Assembly (NCBI RefSeq): GCF_025630775.1 | Contig: NZ_JAOSZE010000025.1 | Coordinates: 62,001 to 126,000 of the forward strand | Length of the DNA stretch: 64,000 nt | DNA from: Actinoplanes sp. KI2 | GTDB lineage: Bacteria; Actinomycetota; Actinomycetes; Mycobacteriales; Micromonosporaceae | Direction of reading: 5' to 3' | In this document: positions 44,478 to 54,509 of the stretch, in pieces | Numbering within the stretch: position 1 is the first letter of the stretch | Layout: each line of letters starts with the position of its first letter | Notes under the pieces: model-generated | What the model was told of the DNA's origin: nothing | Seen by the model: the letters and a program-made list of their open reading frames with translations, nothing else | Databases searched by the model: none | Program-made: the position numbers and the translations under genes

Positions 44478-45872
44478 TCACGGACGAGTCATTCGGAGCA
44501 CGTCCAGCGCCTCGTCCAGCTGCGCCTCGGTGAGCCTGCCCTCGGCCACGTGCCCGCGCTCGAGCACCACCTCACGGATGCTGCGGCCGGAGGCGAGCGC
44601 CGCCTTGGCGATGGCGGCCGCCTCGTCGTAGCCGAGGTAGCGGTTGAGCGGCGTGACGATCGACGGCGATCCCTCGGCGTAGGCGAGTGCGACCTCGACG
44701 TTCGGCTCCAGGCCGGCGATGCAGCGGTCGGCGAGCAGCCGGGCGACGTTGGCCAGCAGCCGGATCGACTCGAGCAGGTTGCGGGCCATCACCGGGAGCA
44801 TCACGTTGAGCTCGAAGTCACCCTGAGTGCCGGCGAAGGCCACGGTCGCGTCGTTGCCGATCACCTGGGCGCAGACCTGCCGGACCGCCTCGGGGACCAC
44901 CGGGTTCACCTTGCCCGGCATGATCGACGAGCCGGGCTGCAGGTCGGGCAGGCGCAGCTCGCGCAGGCCGGCCCGCGGGCCCGAGCCCATCCAGCGGATG
45001 TCGTTGACGATCTTGTAGAGGCCGACCGCGATCGTGCGCAGCTGCCCGGACGTCTCGACCAGGCCGTCCCGGGCGCCCTGCGCCTCGAAGTGGTTGGGCG
45101 CCTCGGTCAGCGGCAGGCCGGTGGTCTCGGCCAGCCGGGAGATCACCGCGGGAGCGAAACCGGGCGGCGTGTTCACGCCGGTGCCGACCGCGGTGCCGCC
45201 GAGCGGTAGCTCGGCCAGCCTCGGCAGCGCGGCGTTCAGCCGGGCGACGCCGTTGGCGACCTGCTGGGCGTACCCGGAGAACTCCTGCCCGAGGGTGACC
45301 GGCGTGGCGTCCATCAGGTGCGTCCGCCCGCTCTTGACCACCTTGGCCCACTCCTCGGCCTTGGCGCTGAGCGCGCCCGCGAGGTATTCGAGCGCCGGGA
45401 TCAGGTCGGACACCACGGCCTGGGTCGCGGCCAGGTGGATCGACGAGGGGAAGACGTCGTTGCTCGACTGCGAGGCGTTGACGTGATCGTTCGGGTGCAC
45501 CGGGCGGCCCAGCTCGCGGGCCGCGAGGGTGGCGATGACCTCGTTGGCGTTCATGTTCGACGAGGTGCCCGAGCCGGTCTGGAACACGTCGATCGGGAAC
45601 TGCGACTCATATCCCCCGGCCGCCACGTGCGCCGCGGCCGTCGCGATCGCCTTGGCAAGATCTTCATCCAGTACGCCGAGGGCCGCGTTCACCTGGGCGG
45701 CCGCCCCCTTGATCTGGGCGAGCGCGGCGATGTGCGCCGGTTCGAGCCCCCGCCCCGAGATCGGGAAATTCTCCACCGCCCGCTGCGTCTGCGCCCGCCA
45801 CAGGGCGTCGGCCGGGACCCGGACCTCGCCCATGGTGTCGCGCTCTACCCGATAGCTCTGCTCGGTAGTCAC
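44478..45872 (-). CDS. fumC: Class II fumarate hydratase
   Basis: 464 residues from GTG 45872. YRVERDTMGEVRVP and RAQTQRAVENFPISGRGLE at the head, GSGTSSNMNANEV, and the superfamily signature GSSIMPGKVNP. It interconverts fumarate and malate. GTG overlaps the stop of the last AfsR-like gene (GTGA, 45869-45872), an odd coupling of a TCA-cycle enzyme to regulators; it may also have its own promoter inside that gene. A much longer upstream frame is a shadow. Confidence 0.94.
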   Translation of the reverse strand: MTTEQSYRVERDTMGEVRVPADALWRAQTQRAVENFPISGRGLEPAHIAALAQIKGAAAQVNAALGVLDEDLAKAIATAAAHVAAGGYESQFPIDVFQTGSGTSSNMNANEVIATLAARELGRPVHPNDHVNASQSSNDVFPSSIHLAATQAVVSDLIPALEYLAGALSAKAEEWAKVVKSGRTHLMDATPVTLGQEFSGYAQQVANGVARLNAALPRLAELPLGGTAVGTGVNTPPGFAPAVISRLAETTGLPLTEAPNHFEAQGARDGLVETSGQLRTIAVGLYKIVNDIRWMGSGPRAGLRELRLPDLQPGSSIMPGKVNPVVPEAVRQVCAQVIGNDATVAFAGTQGDFELNVMLPVMARNLLESIRLLANVARLLADRCIAGLEPNVEVALAYAEGSPSIVTPLNRYLGYDEAAAIAKAALASGRSIREVVLERGHVAEGRLTEAQLDEALDVLRMTRP

Positions 45873-48706
45873 CCCACCATCCTGCCTCGCCCGGCGACGG
45901 GTCGCAGTTGATCCAGGCCGCGGCCGGACGGGCGACGCCGCAGGCCGGCCTCGGCGAGCGCGACCAGATCCGTCGCGCCGAGCGCCTGCGCGGTTCGCAG
46001 CACCCGCCGATGCAGGGTCAACGCGCCGTCGTGGTCGCCGGCCAGCGCCCGGGTGACCGCGAGGTCGTACGAGAAGGTCGCCTCGTAGAGCCGGTCCGAG
46101 GCCTCCCGCATGATCGCGATGGCCGCCTCGTGCAGCGCCGTGGCCTCCGCGTACCGGCCCAGGTCGCGCAGGAGGATGGCGTGCTCGTCGAGCACCTCGG
46201 CCTCCCCGGCGCGGTGGCCGCAGCGCCGGGCCAGGCGCAACGCGACGCCGAGATAGCGTTCGGCGTTCTCCGCCGAGGTCAGGCCGAGCGCCCGCTTGTC
46301 CTTCTGGATGTGGTTCAGCGCGATCGCGATGCCCGCGGCGTCGCCCGCCTCGATCGCCGTGAACAGGGCGAGCCGCCGGTAGTGCAGCGCCTCGGCGTGC
46401 CGGCCGAGCTTCGCGTACCCGGCGGCCAGGTTCTGCAACAGCGCGCGGGCCGAGGATGTCTCGCCGATCAGCGCCCGCAGCCGCAGCGCGGCCCGGCCCG
46501 ACGCGACGCACTCGTCGAACCGGCCGAGGGCCTGGTAGAGACCGGCCCGGTTGCCCAGCGCGGTGGCGACCGCGCGCCGGTTGCCCAGCTCCTCTTGCAC
46601 GGTGACCGCGCGGTCCAGCATCGCCAGGCCGCGCGGGAAGTCGGCACTTCGGACGTATGCCGAGGCGAGGTAGTTCGCGATGACCGCGAGGCCGGCCCGA
46701 TCGCCGGCCCGCTCGACCGGAGCCAGGCTGCGCTCGAACAGCGCCCGCAGGTCGTCGTTGTAACCCCGGCTGAACAGGTGCCACCACGCCGCGCGCGGGA
46801 TCCACCAGGCGTACCTGGTCCCGCCGGCGGCGTCCACGTAGGCGCCCAGCTGCGGGCGTTCCCGCTCCACCCGGGCCACCGGGTCGGCGACGGCCGCCAC
46901 CAGGTCGGGGCGGCCGGGCTCGGGATGGCCGAGGTCCAGGTCGAGCAGGGCGCGGCGGCCCGGCAGGGTGGACGCGGCGAGCGCGTGGGTCTGTAGATCG
47001 AGGACCGCCTCGACGGCGGTCCGGCGCTCGTCCGGGGACAGGTCGGCGGCGAGCGCGGCGGCGAACTCGCGCAGCAGGTCGTGCAGCCGGAAGATGCCGT
47101 GCTCCGGCTCGTCCAGCAGATGCACGTCGATCAGGTCGTCGAGCAGGTCCTCGGCATCGTCGAGCGGCAGCCCGGTCAGCGCCGCGACGGCCGGCGCGTC
47201 GAACAGCGGCGCCGGGTACACCCCCAGCAGCCGGAACACGCGCTGGGCCGGGGCGGCGAGCTGCCCGTACGAGAGGGCGAACGCGTCCGCCACCGAGCGA
47301 GCCTCGACCACCAGCTCCGGCAACGCCGACTCACCGAACCGCCGGACCAGATCGGCCACCTGCCAGCGCGGCCGGTGTGCGAGCCGCGCCCCGGCCAGCC
47401 GCAGCGCCAGCGGCAACCCGCCGCAGCGGCGCACCACCTCGGCCGCCGCCTCCGGCTCGGCCCACACCCGGTCCCCGGCAATGCCGGCCAGCAACGCCAG
47501 CGCATCCGGCGCGGCCAGCACCGGCAGCGATTCCGGGTGCGCACCGTCCAGCCCGGCCAGTCGCCGCCGACTGGTCACCAGCGCGAGCGCCCCGGGCGAG
47601 GCGGGCAGCAGGTCGGCCAGCTGCGCGCTGGAGTGCGCGTTGTCCAGCACCACCAACACCCGCCGCCGGGCCAGCTCGCTTCGCCACATGGTGACCCGGT
47701 CCGCCAGGTCGACCGGCACCGCCTGCGACGGCACGCCGAGCTGCCGAAGCAGGGTGAGCAGCGCCGCGGCCGGCTCGACCGGCTCACCCTCGCCGAAGCC
47801 GCGCAGGTCGACGAACAGGTGCGCGTCCGGGTAGCGGTCACCGACCAGCGCGGCCACATGCAGCGCGAGCGTGGTCTTGCCGCTGCCGGCCATGCCGTCG
47901 ATCACCGCGATCACCGGCGAGCCGGCGTCGGCGTCGCCGATCGCCCGGACCAGCCGGCGCACCGCGTCGTCGCGCCCGGTGAAGTCGCCGACCGTACGCG
48001 GCAGGCTGCGGACCGGCGCCGCCTCCCCCGCGCTCAACACCCGGCGATGCAGCTCCTGCAGCTCCTCGCCGGGCTCGATGCCCAGCTCGCCGCGCAACAC
48101 CTCCCGGCACCGGCGGAACTCGGCCAGCGCATCCGCGGTGCGCCCGGCACCGGCCAGCGCCCGGATCAGCCGGCCACGCAGCCGCTCACGCAGCGGAAAC
48201 CGCTCGACCAGCGGACCGAGCGCCCCGATCAGCTCGCGATCGCCGCCCGCCGCCAGCACCAGTTCGGCCCAGTCCTCGGCCGCGGCGGCGTACCGCTCGT
48301 CCAGGGCGGCCGCGGCGGCGCGCACAGGGCGGCTGTCGATGCCGACCAGCGCCTCGCCGCGCCACAGGTCGAGCGCCTCGCGGAAGACCGCGGCGTCGCC
48401 CTCGGCCCGGGCCCGCGCGACGAGCCGGGCGAAGACCTGCGAGTCCAGCTCGTCCGGCCCGACCCGCAGCCGGTAGCCGACCGGGTCGGTGTCGATCACG
48501 CCGGTCGGCAACGCCCGCCGCAGCCGGGAGACGCAGGCCTGCAGCTGGGCCCGGGCGGTCGGCGGCGGGCCCTCGTCCCAGACCGCGTCGACCAGCTCGG
48601 CCACGCTCACCACTCGGTCGGGGTGCAGGAGCAGCATGGCCAGCACGATCCGGTCCCGGCCGGCGGTGACCGCGGGCCGAAGCGGACCGAGAATCCGATA
48701 CCTCAA
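45869..48706 (-). CDS. AfsR/SARP-like regulator, tandem copy 4 of 4
   Basis: 945 residues. An OmpR-type winged helix (1-90, ILGPLRPAVTAGRDRIVLAM), BTAD (about 95-230, ALDLWRGEALVGIDSRPVRA), DFTGR, an NB-ARC ATPase (about 240-520; Walker A GMAGSGKTT at 271-278; VLVVLDNAHSSAQ), a helical region and C-terminal TPR-like repeats (about 650-930). Like AfsR and DnrI-type SARPs it should bind DNA and be gated by nucleotide and ligand. The TTG start overlaps the stop of copy 3. Its own stop overlaps fumC. Confidence 0.88.
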   Translation of the reverse strand: MRYRILGPLRPAVTAGRDRIVLAMLLLHPDRVVSVAELVDAVWDEGPPPTARAQLQACVSRLRRALPTGVIDTDPVGYRLRVGPDELDSQVFARLVARARAEGDAAVFREALDLWRGEALVGIDSRPVRAAAAALDERYAAAAEDWAELVLAAGGDRELIGALGPLVERFPLRERLRGRLIRALAGAGRTADALAEFRRCREVLRGELGIEPGEELQELHRRVLSAGEAAPVRSLPRTVGDFTGRDDAVRRLVRAIGDADAGSPVIAVIDGMAGSGKTTLALHVAALVGDRYPDAHLFVDLRGFGEGEPVEPAAALLTLLRQLGVPSQAVPVDLADRVTMWRSELARRRVLVVLDNAHSSAQLADLLPASPGALALVTSRRRLAGLDGAHPESLPVLAAPDALALLAGIAGDRVWAEPEAAAEVVRRCGGLPLALRLAGARLAHRPRWQVADLVRRFGESALPELVVEARSVADAFALSYGQLAAPAQRVFRLLGVYPAPLFDAPAVAALTGLPLDDAEDLLDDLIDVHLLDEPEHGIFRLHDLLREFAAALAADLSPDERRTAVEAVLDLQTHALAASTLPGRRALLDLDLGHPEPGRPDLVAAVADPVARVERERPQLGAYVDAAGGTRYAWWIPRAAWWHLFSRGYNDDLRALFERSLAPVERAGDRAGLAVIANYLASAYVRSADFPRGLAMLDRAVTVQEELGNRRAVATALGNRAGLYQALGRFDECVASGRAALRLRALIGETSSARALLQNLAAGYAKLGRHAEALHYRRLALFTAIEAGDAAGIAIALNHIQKDKRALGLTSAENAERYLGVALRLARRCGHRAGEAEVLDEHAILLRDLGRYAEATALHEAAIAIMREASDRLYEATFSYDLAVTRALAGDHDGALTLHRRVLRTAQALGATDLVALAEAGLRRRPSGRGLDQLRPVAGRGRMVG

Positions 48707-51612
48707 GACGCCACCGCCACGAGTCGGCGCTCCACCTCGTACCGCTCCGGCACCTGGATCTCGGTGAACACCTCCAGCGCCTGCCGCCAGTGCTCGCGGG
48801 CGCCCGCCGGATCGGTGGCGGCCAGGCAGTCGCCGATCCCGAGGTGCGCGCGGCCGCGCTCGTACCAGTGCGTCGTGGCGAGGCTGCGCTCCAGCCCCTG
48901 CCGGAAGATGGCCAGGGCGGCATCCGGATCGCCGGACTCCAGGAGCGCCTGGCCGTGGCCGTTGATCGCGATCGGTTCCATCCGCCCGTCGTGGATCGCG
49001 ACGATGAGCTCGCGAGCCCGGACGAACTCCGCGATCGCCTCCTCATAGCGGCCTTGGGAACGCAGCACGTCGCCGAGCATGTACAGCACGTCGCACTCGC
49101 CGCTGTGCAGACCAAGCCGGACCATCTCGTGTTGGATGAGCCGCAACCGCCGGCCGGCGAGGGCCGGCTCGATCGCGCCGGCCCGGAAGCGCACCAGGAT
49201 CAGGTGCAGCAGCGAATGGGCGATGTCGAAGCGGTCGCCCAGCTCGACCAGGTGAAGCAGGCGCCGGCGCTGCAGGTTGATGGCCTCCGCGTGCCGGCCG
49301 AGGTACGAGTAGGCGAACGAGGCGACGTCCAGCTGCATCGAGGATTCGACCGCCCGGCTTCCCGAATACAGGACCTGGGCCCGCTCCGCGTACGCCGCGC
49401 CTTCCGCGTACCGCCCGTGCGAGTTGTGCAGGGTGGCCAGGTTGCACGTCGCCACCGCCGCGCCGATCTGGTCGCCCAGCTCCTCGCGCAGCCGGATGCA
49501 CTCCTCGACCAGCGGCTTCGCCATCTCCAGGCGACACTGCCGGAAGTACACCGACGCGAGATAGTTGGCGGCCAGTCCCTGCGCCGCCCGGTCACCGGCG
49601 CGGCGGGCCACGGCCCGCGCGGTGGAGAAGATGCGCTCCACGTCGTCGGTGTAACCGCGGTCCAAGAGGAACCGCCAGGCCGCCCGCGCCACCTTCCAGA
49701 CCAGGTCGGGCCGGTCCGCCGCGATCGCCGCGTCCTGGAAGTCGCCGAGGGCCGGGCGGGTGCGTTCCAGCCGCTCCGCCGCGTCGGCAAGCCCGGCCAG
49801 CAGGTCGGGGCGCATCGCGACCGGATACCCGAGGTCGCGCAGCGTCACGCTGATCCGGTAGGGCACCGCCATCATCGCCGCGTGCATCTCGAGATCCAGT
49901 GCGCGGACGACCGCGGCCCGCCGCTCGTCCGCCGACAGCTCCGAGCACAGCGCGATCGCGTACTCGTGCAGCAGGTCGTGCATCCGGAAGACGCCCCGCT
50001 CGGGCTCGTCCACGAGGTGCGCGTCGACCAGGTCGTCGAGCAGGTCCTCGGCCTCGGGCAGCGGCAGGTCGGCGACGGCGGCCGCGGCGAGCGCGTCGAA
50101 GGACCGGCCCGGGTACGCGCCGAGCAGCCGGAACAGCCGCTGGGCCGGCTCGGTCAGCTGGCCGAAGGAGAGCGCGAACGCGCCGGCCACCGTGCGGCTC
50201 TCCACCGCGAGCTCGGGCAGCATCGACCCGCCGAGCCGGCGCAGCAGGTCGGACACCCGCCAGCTCGGCCGGTGCGCCAGCCGGGCGCCGGCCAGGCGCA
50301 ACGCCAGCGGCAGGCCGCCGCAGCGCCGTACCACCTCGGCGGCCGCGTCCGGCTCGGCCGACACCCGTTCGCCGGCGATCCGGGCGAGCAGGGCGATCGC
50401 CTCCGGCTCGGCCAGCACCGGCAGCGACTCCGGCCGCACGTCGTCCAGGGCGGTCATCCGGCGGCGGCTGGTGACCAGGGCGAGGCTGCCCGGCGCGGTC
50501 GGCAGCAGGTCGGCTATCTGGTCGCTGGCGGCGACGTTGTCGAACAGCACCAGCACCCGCCGCCGGGCCAGCTCGGTACGCCACAGCGCCAGCCGGTCGA
50601 CCAGGGCCGGCGGGACCCGCTCGGCGTGCACGCCCAGCTGGCGCAGCAGGATCAGCAGGGCGGCGGCCGGGTCGAGCGGCTGCTCGGCGCTGTGCCCATG
50701 CAGGTCCACGAAGAGGTGTGCGTCCGGGTAGCGGTCGCCGACCAGCGCGGCCAGGTGCAGCGCCAGGGTGGTCTTGCCGCTGCCGGCCATGCCGTCGATC
50801 ACCGCGATCGCCGGGCCGGGCCCGTCGATGGTCGCGAGCAGGCGGGCGACGATCTCCGCGCGGCCGGTGAAGTCGCCGACCGTACGGGGCAGGCAGCGCA
50901 CCGGCCCGGCGGCGGCCTCGGCCGGCGGCAGGGTGTCGCCGAGGATCCGCTGGTGCAGCTCCCGCAGCTCGTGTCCCGGCTCGATGCCGAGCTCGCCGGC
51001 CAGCACGTCGCGGATCCGGCGGTACTCGGCGAGCGCGTCGGCCTGCCGCCCGGACCGGGACAGCGCCACCATCAGCTGGCCGCGCAGCCGCTCCCGCAGC
51101 GGGAACTCCTCGACCAGGCCGGACAGTTCACCCAGCAGCTCGCGCTCGTGGCCGGCGGCCAGCTCCAGGTCGATCCAGTCCTCGGTGGCCACCGCCCGCT
51201 GCTCGTCGAGCACCGCGGCGGCCCGGCGCACGGCCGGGCTCTCGATCTCGACCAGCGCCGGGCCGCGCCACAGCGCCAGCGCCTCGTGGAACAGCGCCGC
51301 GTCGCCCTCGGCCCGCGCCCGGGCGATGAGGCGGGCGTGGACCAGCGAGTCCAGCTCGTCCGGGCCGACCCGGATCCGGTATCCCGCCGGGTCGGTGTCG
51401 ATCACGCCGGCCGGCAGCGCCCGCCGCAACCGCGAGACACACGTCTGGAGCTGGGCCCGAGCCGTCGACGGTGGATCCTCGTCCCAGACCGCGTCGATCA
51501 GCTCGCCCACGCTGACCACCCGGTCCGCGTGCAGCAGCAACATCGCCAGCACGATCCGATCCCGTCCGGCGGTGACCGCGGGCGTGAGCGGGCCCAGGAT
51601 CCCGTACCTCAT
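48703..51612 (-). CDS. AfsR/SARP-like regulator, tandem copy 3 of 4
   Basis: 969 residues from ATG 51612, which overlaps the previous stop (ATGA). Same architecture: winged helix, BTAD, CLPRTVGDFTGR, Walker A GMAGSGKTT, VLVLFDNVAASDQ, then TPRs. Its TPR half has diverged most from the other copies (RAAWRFLLDRGYTDDVERIF; HSLLHLILVRFRAG), so it probably senses a different partner. The frame is open 41 codons upstream into copy 2, without any start signal. Confidence 0.88.
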   Translation of the reverse strand: MRYGILGPLTPAVTAGRDRIVLAMLLLHADRVVSVGELIDAVWDEDPPSTARAQLQTCVSRLRRALPAGVIDTDPAGYRIRVGPDELDSLVHARLIARARAEGDAALFHEALALWRGPALVEIESPAVRRAAAVLDEQRAVATEDWIDLELAAGHERELLGELSGLVEEFPLRERLRGQLMVALSRSGRQADALAEYRRIRDVLAGELGIEPGHELRELHQRILGDTLPPAEAAAGPVRCLPRTVGDFTGRAEIVARLLATIDGPGPAIAVIDGMAGSGKTTLALHLAALVGDRYPDAHLFVDLHGHSAEQPLDPAAALLILLRQLGVHAERVPPALVDRLALWRTELARRRVLVLFDNVAASDQIADLLPTAPGSLALVTSRRRMTALDDVRPESLPVLAEPEAIALLARIAGERVSAEPDAAAEVVRRCGGLPLALRLAGARLAHRPSWRVSDLLRRLGGSMLPELAVESRTVAGAFALSFGQLTEPAQRLFRLLGAYPGRSFDALAAAAVADLPLPEAEDLLDDLVDAHLVDEPERGVFRMHDLLHEYAIALCSELSADERRAAVVRALDLEMHAAMMAVPYRISVTLRDLGYPVAMRPDLLAGLADAAERLERTRPALGDFQDAAIAADRPDLVWKVARAAWRFLLDRGYTDDVERIFSTARAVARRAGDRAAQGLAANYLASVYFRQCRLEMAKPLVEECIRLREELGDQIGAAVATCNLATLHNSHGRYAEGAAYAERAQVLYSGSRAVESSMQLDVASFAYSYLGRHAEAINLQRRRLLHLVELGDRFDIAHSLLHLILVRFRAGAIEPALAGRRLRLIQHEMVRLGLHSGECDVLYMLGDVLRSQGRYEEAIAEFVRARELIVAIHDGRMEPIAINGHGQALLESGDPDAALAIFRQGLERSLATTHWYERGRAHLGIGDCLAATDPAGAREHWRQALEVFTEIQVPERYEVERRLVAVAS

Positions 51613-54509
51613 CGCGGCATCGCCGCCAGCCGCCGCTCCGCCTCGTGCTGCTCGGGCACGCCCATCTCGCGGAACTCGACGAGCGCCGCCGTCCACGAGC
51701 GACGCGCCGACTCCGGGTCGGTGTCCGCCAGGCACTCGGCGAGGCCGGCCCGGGCGCGCGCCGCGGTGTACCGCAGGCCCAGCGCCTCGGCGTCGCGCAG
51801 GGCCCGCCGATAGTCCGCGAGCGCGCCGGCCCGATCGCCGGCAGCGCGGCGGGTGTCGGCGAGGTCGACCGTGTAGGCCGACTCGTACCGGCGATCGGCG
51901 GTCTTGCGGGTGAGCTCGACCGCGGTCAGGTGCAGGGCGATCGCCTCGGCGTACCGGCCCTCCGCGCGCAGCAGCCGGCCCTGTTCGCTGCGGATGTCCG
52001 CCTCGCTGAAGAGATGCTCGTTGCGGATGGACAGACGCAGGGCGGCCCGCAGATACCGGTGCGCGGTGGCCAGGTCGATCTGTCCGAGCGCGATGCGGTG
52101 CCGCTGGATGCCCTGCAGGCAGTTGGCGAGCGCCGTCGCGTCGCCGACCTCGATCGCGTCGAGCATGCCGAGCCGCCGCGCTCGCAGCGCCTCCTCGTGC
52201 CGGCCCAGCCGGTCGAGGGCGTCGGCCAGGTTGTGCAACGGCGTCCGGTTCGAGACGCGCTCGCCCACCAGGTAGCGCAGCCGAAGCGACTCGCGCGCCG
52301 CCGCGACGCTCTCGGCGAACCGGCCCATCGCGTCGTAGACGTTGGCCAGGTTGGCCTGCGCCACCGCTACCGCACGCCGGTTGCCCAACTCCTCCTGTAC
52401 GCGCCGGGAGAGCCGCAGCAGCTCCGCCGCCCGATCGAGCTCGCCGATCCGGGACGCCGACGAGGCGAGGTAGTTCGAGACCACGGCGATGCCGGCCCGG
52501 TCGCCGGCCTTCTCCACCATCGCGAGCGAGCGCTCGAGCAGCCTCCGCAGCTCGGCGGTGTAGCCCCCGTCATAGAGGAACCACCAGGCCGCACGGGGCA
52601 GCCACCACGCGTACACCAGATATTCGCCATCGGCGGCGGCCGCTTCGAGGTAGGCCGGCAGTTGGGGTCGTTCCCACTCCACCCTGGCCGCCGGGTCGGG
52701 CAGCGCCGCCACCAGGTCGGGCCGCAGCGGCCGCAGTGGACCGATGTCGCGCTCGACCGCCGCCCGCCACGAGGGCGGGTTCGCCGCCGCAAAGGCGTGT
52801 GTCTGCAGATCGAGGATCGCCTCGACGGCGGTCCGGCGCTCGTCCGGGGACAGGTCGGCGGCGAGCGCGGCGGCGAACTCGCGCAGCAGGTCGTGCAGCC
52901 GGAAGATGCCCGGCGCGGGCTCGTCGATCAGATGGACGTCATGGAGATCGTCGAGCAGGTCCTGCGCCTCGTCGAGCGGCAGTCCGGCCAGCGCGGCCGC
53001 GGCCGGCGCGTCGAACAGCGGCGCCGGGCACACCCCGAGCAGCCGGAACATCCGCTGCGCCGGGGCCGTGAGCTGTCCGTAGGAGAGCGCAAACGCGTCC
53101 GCCACCGACCGGTCCTCGACGGCGAGCTCGGGCAAGGCCGACTCGCCCAGCCGGAGCACCAGGTCGGCCACCCGCCACCGGCGCCGATGCGCCAGCCGCG
53201 CCCCGGCCAGTCGCAACGCCAGCGGCAACCCACCGCACCGGCGCACCACCTCGGCCAACGCCGCCGGCTCCGCCCGCACCCGCTCCCCGACGATCCGGGC
53301 CAGCAGCACGGTCGCCTCCCCCGGGGTGAGCACGACCAGCGGCTCGGAGTGCACGCCGTCCAGGCCGACCAGGCGCCGCCGGCTGGTGACCAGGGCGAGG
53401 CTGCCCGGCACGGTTGGCAACAGGTCGGCGACCTGGGCGCTGGAGTGCGCGTTGTCGAGCACCAGCAGGACCCGCCGTCGGGCCAGCTCGCTGCGCCACA
53501 GGGTGACCCGGTCGCCGGGCGTCACTGGGATCGTCTCGGCCGGGACGCCGAGCTGCCGCAGCAGGATCAGCAGCGCGGCGGCCGGCTCGAGCGGCTGCTC
53601 CGCGCTGTGCCCCAGCAGGTCGACGAAGAGATGCGCATCCGGATACCGCTCGCCGACCAGCGACGCCACGTGCAACGCCAGGGTGGTCTTGCCGCTGCCG
53701 GCCATCCCGTCGATCACCGAGATCGCGGGGTCGCAGCGGTCCAGCTCGGCCAGCAGGCGAGCGACCACGTCCTCGCGCCCGGTGAAGTCGCCGACGGTAC
53801 GTGGCAGGCTGCGGACCGGGGCCGTCTCGCCCCCGGTCAGCACCCGGCGATGCACCTCCTGCAGCTCCTTGCCGGGTTCGATGCCCAGCTCACCGCGCAG
53901 CACTTCCCGGGTCCGGCGGAACTCGGCCAGCGCGTCTGCCGTGCGCCCGGCACCGGCCATGGCCCGGATCATCTGCCCGCGCAGCCGCTCTCGCAGCGGG
54001 AACCGCTCGACCACCGTGCCGAGTAGGCCGAGCAACTCGCGATCCCGGCCGGCGGCCAGCTCCAGCTCCGCCCAGTCCTCCACGGCGGCGACGTACTGCT
54101 CGTCCAACCCGGCCGCGGCCGCCCGCACCGGCCGGCTGTCGATCCCGACCAGCGCCTCGCCCCGCCACAGGTCCAGAGCCTCCCGGAACAGCACGGCGTC
54201 GCCCTCGGCCCGAGCCCGCGCGATCAACCGGGCGAAGACCAGGGAGTCCAGGTCGTCCGCCGCGATCCGCAAGCGATAACCGGCCGGGTCGGTGTCGATC
54301 GCGCCGGCCGGCAGCGCGCGGCGCAGCCGGGAGACACAGGCCTGCAGCTGGGTGCGTACGGTCGACGGCGGATCGTCGCCCCAGACCGCGTCGACCAACT
54401 CGGGGACGCTCACCACCCGGCCGGGACGCAGCAACATCATCGCCAGCACGATGCGGTCCCGGCCGGCGGTGACTGCGGGCCGGAGTGGACCGAGGATCCG
54501 ATATCTCAT
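51609..54509 (-). CDS. AfsR/SARP-like regulator, tandem copy 2 of 4
   Basis: 966 residues from ATG 54509, again in an ATGA overlap with the gene before. Winged helix, BTAD, SLPRTVGDFTGR, Walker A GMAGSGKTT, VLLVLDNAHSSAQ and C-terminal TPRs (AEADIRSEQGRLLRAEGRYA-like). It is closest to copy 4 in the N-terminal two thirds. Copies 2-4 share the shortened ILGPLRPAVTAGRDR head that lacks the beta-strand insert seen in copy 1. Confidence 0.88.
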   Translation of the reverse strand: MRYRILGPLRPAVTAGRDRIVLAMMLLRPGRVVSVPELVDAVWGDDPPSTVRTQLQACVSRLRRALPAGAIDTDPAGYRLRIAADDLDSLVFARLIARARAEGDAVLFREALDLWRGEALVGIDSRPVRAAAAGLDEQYVAAVEDWAELELAAGRDRELLGLLGTVVERFPLRERLRGQMIRAMAGAGRTADALAEFRRTREVLRGELGIEPGKELQEVHRRVLTGGETAPVRSLPRTVGDFTGREDVVARLLAELDRCDPAISVIDGMAGSGKTTLALHVASLVGERYPDAHLFVDLLGHSAEQPLEPAAALLILLRQLGVPAETIPVTPGDRVTLWRSELARRRVLLVLDNAHSSAQVADLLPTVPGSLALVTSRRRLVGLDGVHSEPLVVLTPGEATVLLARIVGERVRAEPAALAEVVRRCGGLPLALRLAGARLAHRRRWRVADLVLRLGESALPELAVEDRSVADAFALSYGQLTAPAQRMFRLLGVCPAPLFDAPAAAALAGLPLDEAQDLLDDLHDVHLIDEPAPGIFRLHDLLREFAAALAADLSPDERRTAVEAILDLQTHAFAAANPPSWRAAVERDIGPLRPLRPDLVAALPDPAARVEWERPQLPAYLEAAAADGEYLVYAWWLPRAAWWFLYDGGYTAELRRLLERSLAMVEKAGDRAGIAVVSNYLASSASRIGELDRAAELLRLSRRVQEELGNRRAVAVAQANLANVYDAMGRFAESVAAARESLRLRYLVGERVSNRTPLHNLADALDRLGRHEEALRARRLGMLDAIEVGDATALANCLQGIQRHRIALGQIDLATAHRYLRAALRLSIRNEHLFSEADIRSEQGRLLRAEGRYAEAIALHLTAVELTRKTADRRYESAYTVDLADTRRAAGDRAGALADYRRALRDAEALGLRYTAARARAGLAECLADTDPESARRSWTAALVEFREMGVPEQHEAERRLAAMPR

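Noticed and set aside
44478..46805. Apparent fusion of an unknown domain to FumC
   Set aside because: The upstream part is an out-of-frame reading of the last AfsR-like gene. FumC starts at GTG 45872, where similarity to other fumarases begins.
48790..51813. A 1007-codon frame opposite the AfsR-like genes (and similar ones at 47081-49048, 51645-54026, 55616-57196)
   Set aside because: Arg/Gln/Gly/Pro-rich composition with no domain; they repeat because the four paralogues on the other strand repeat.
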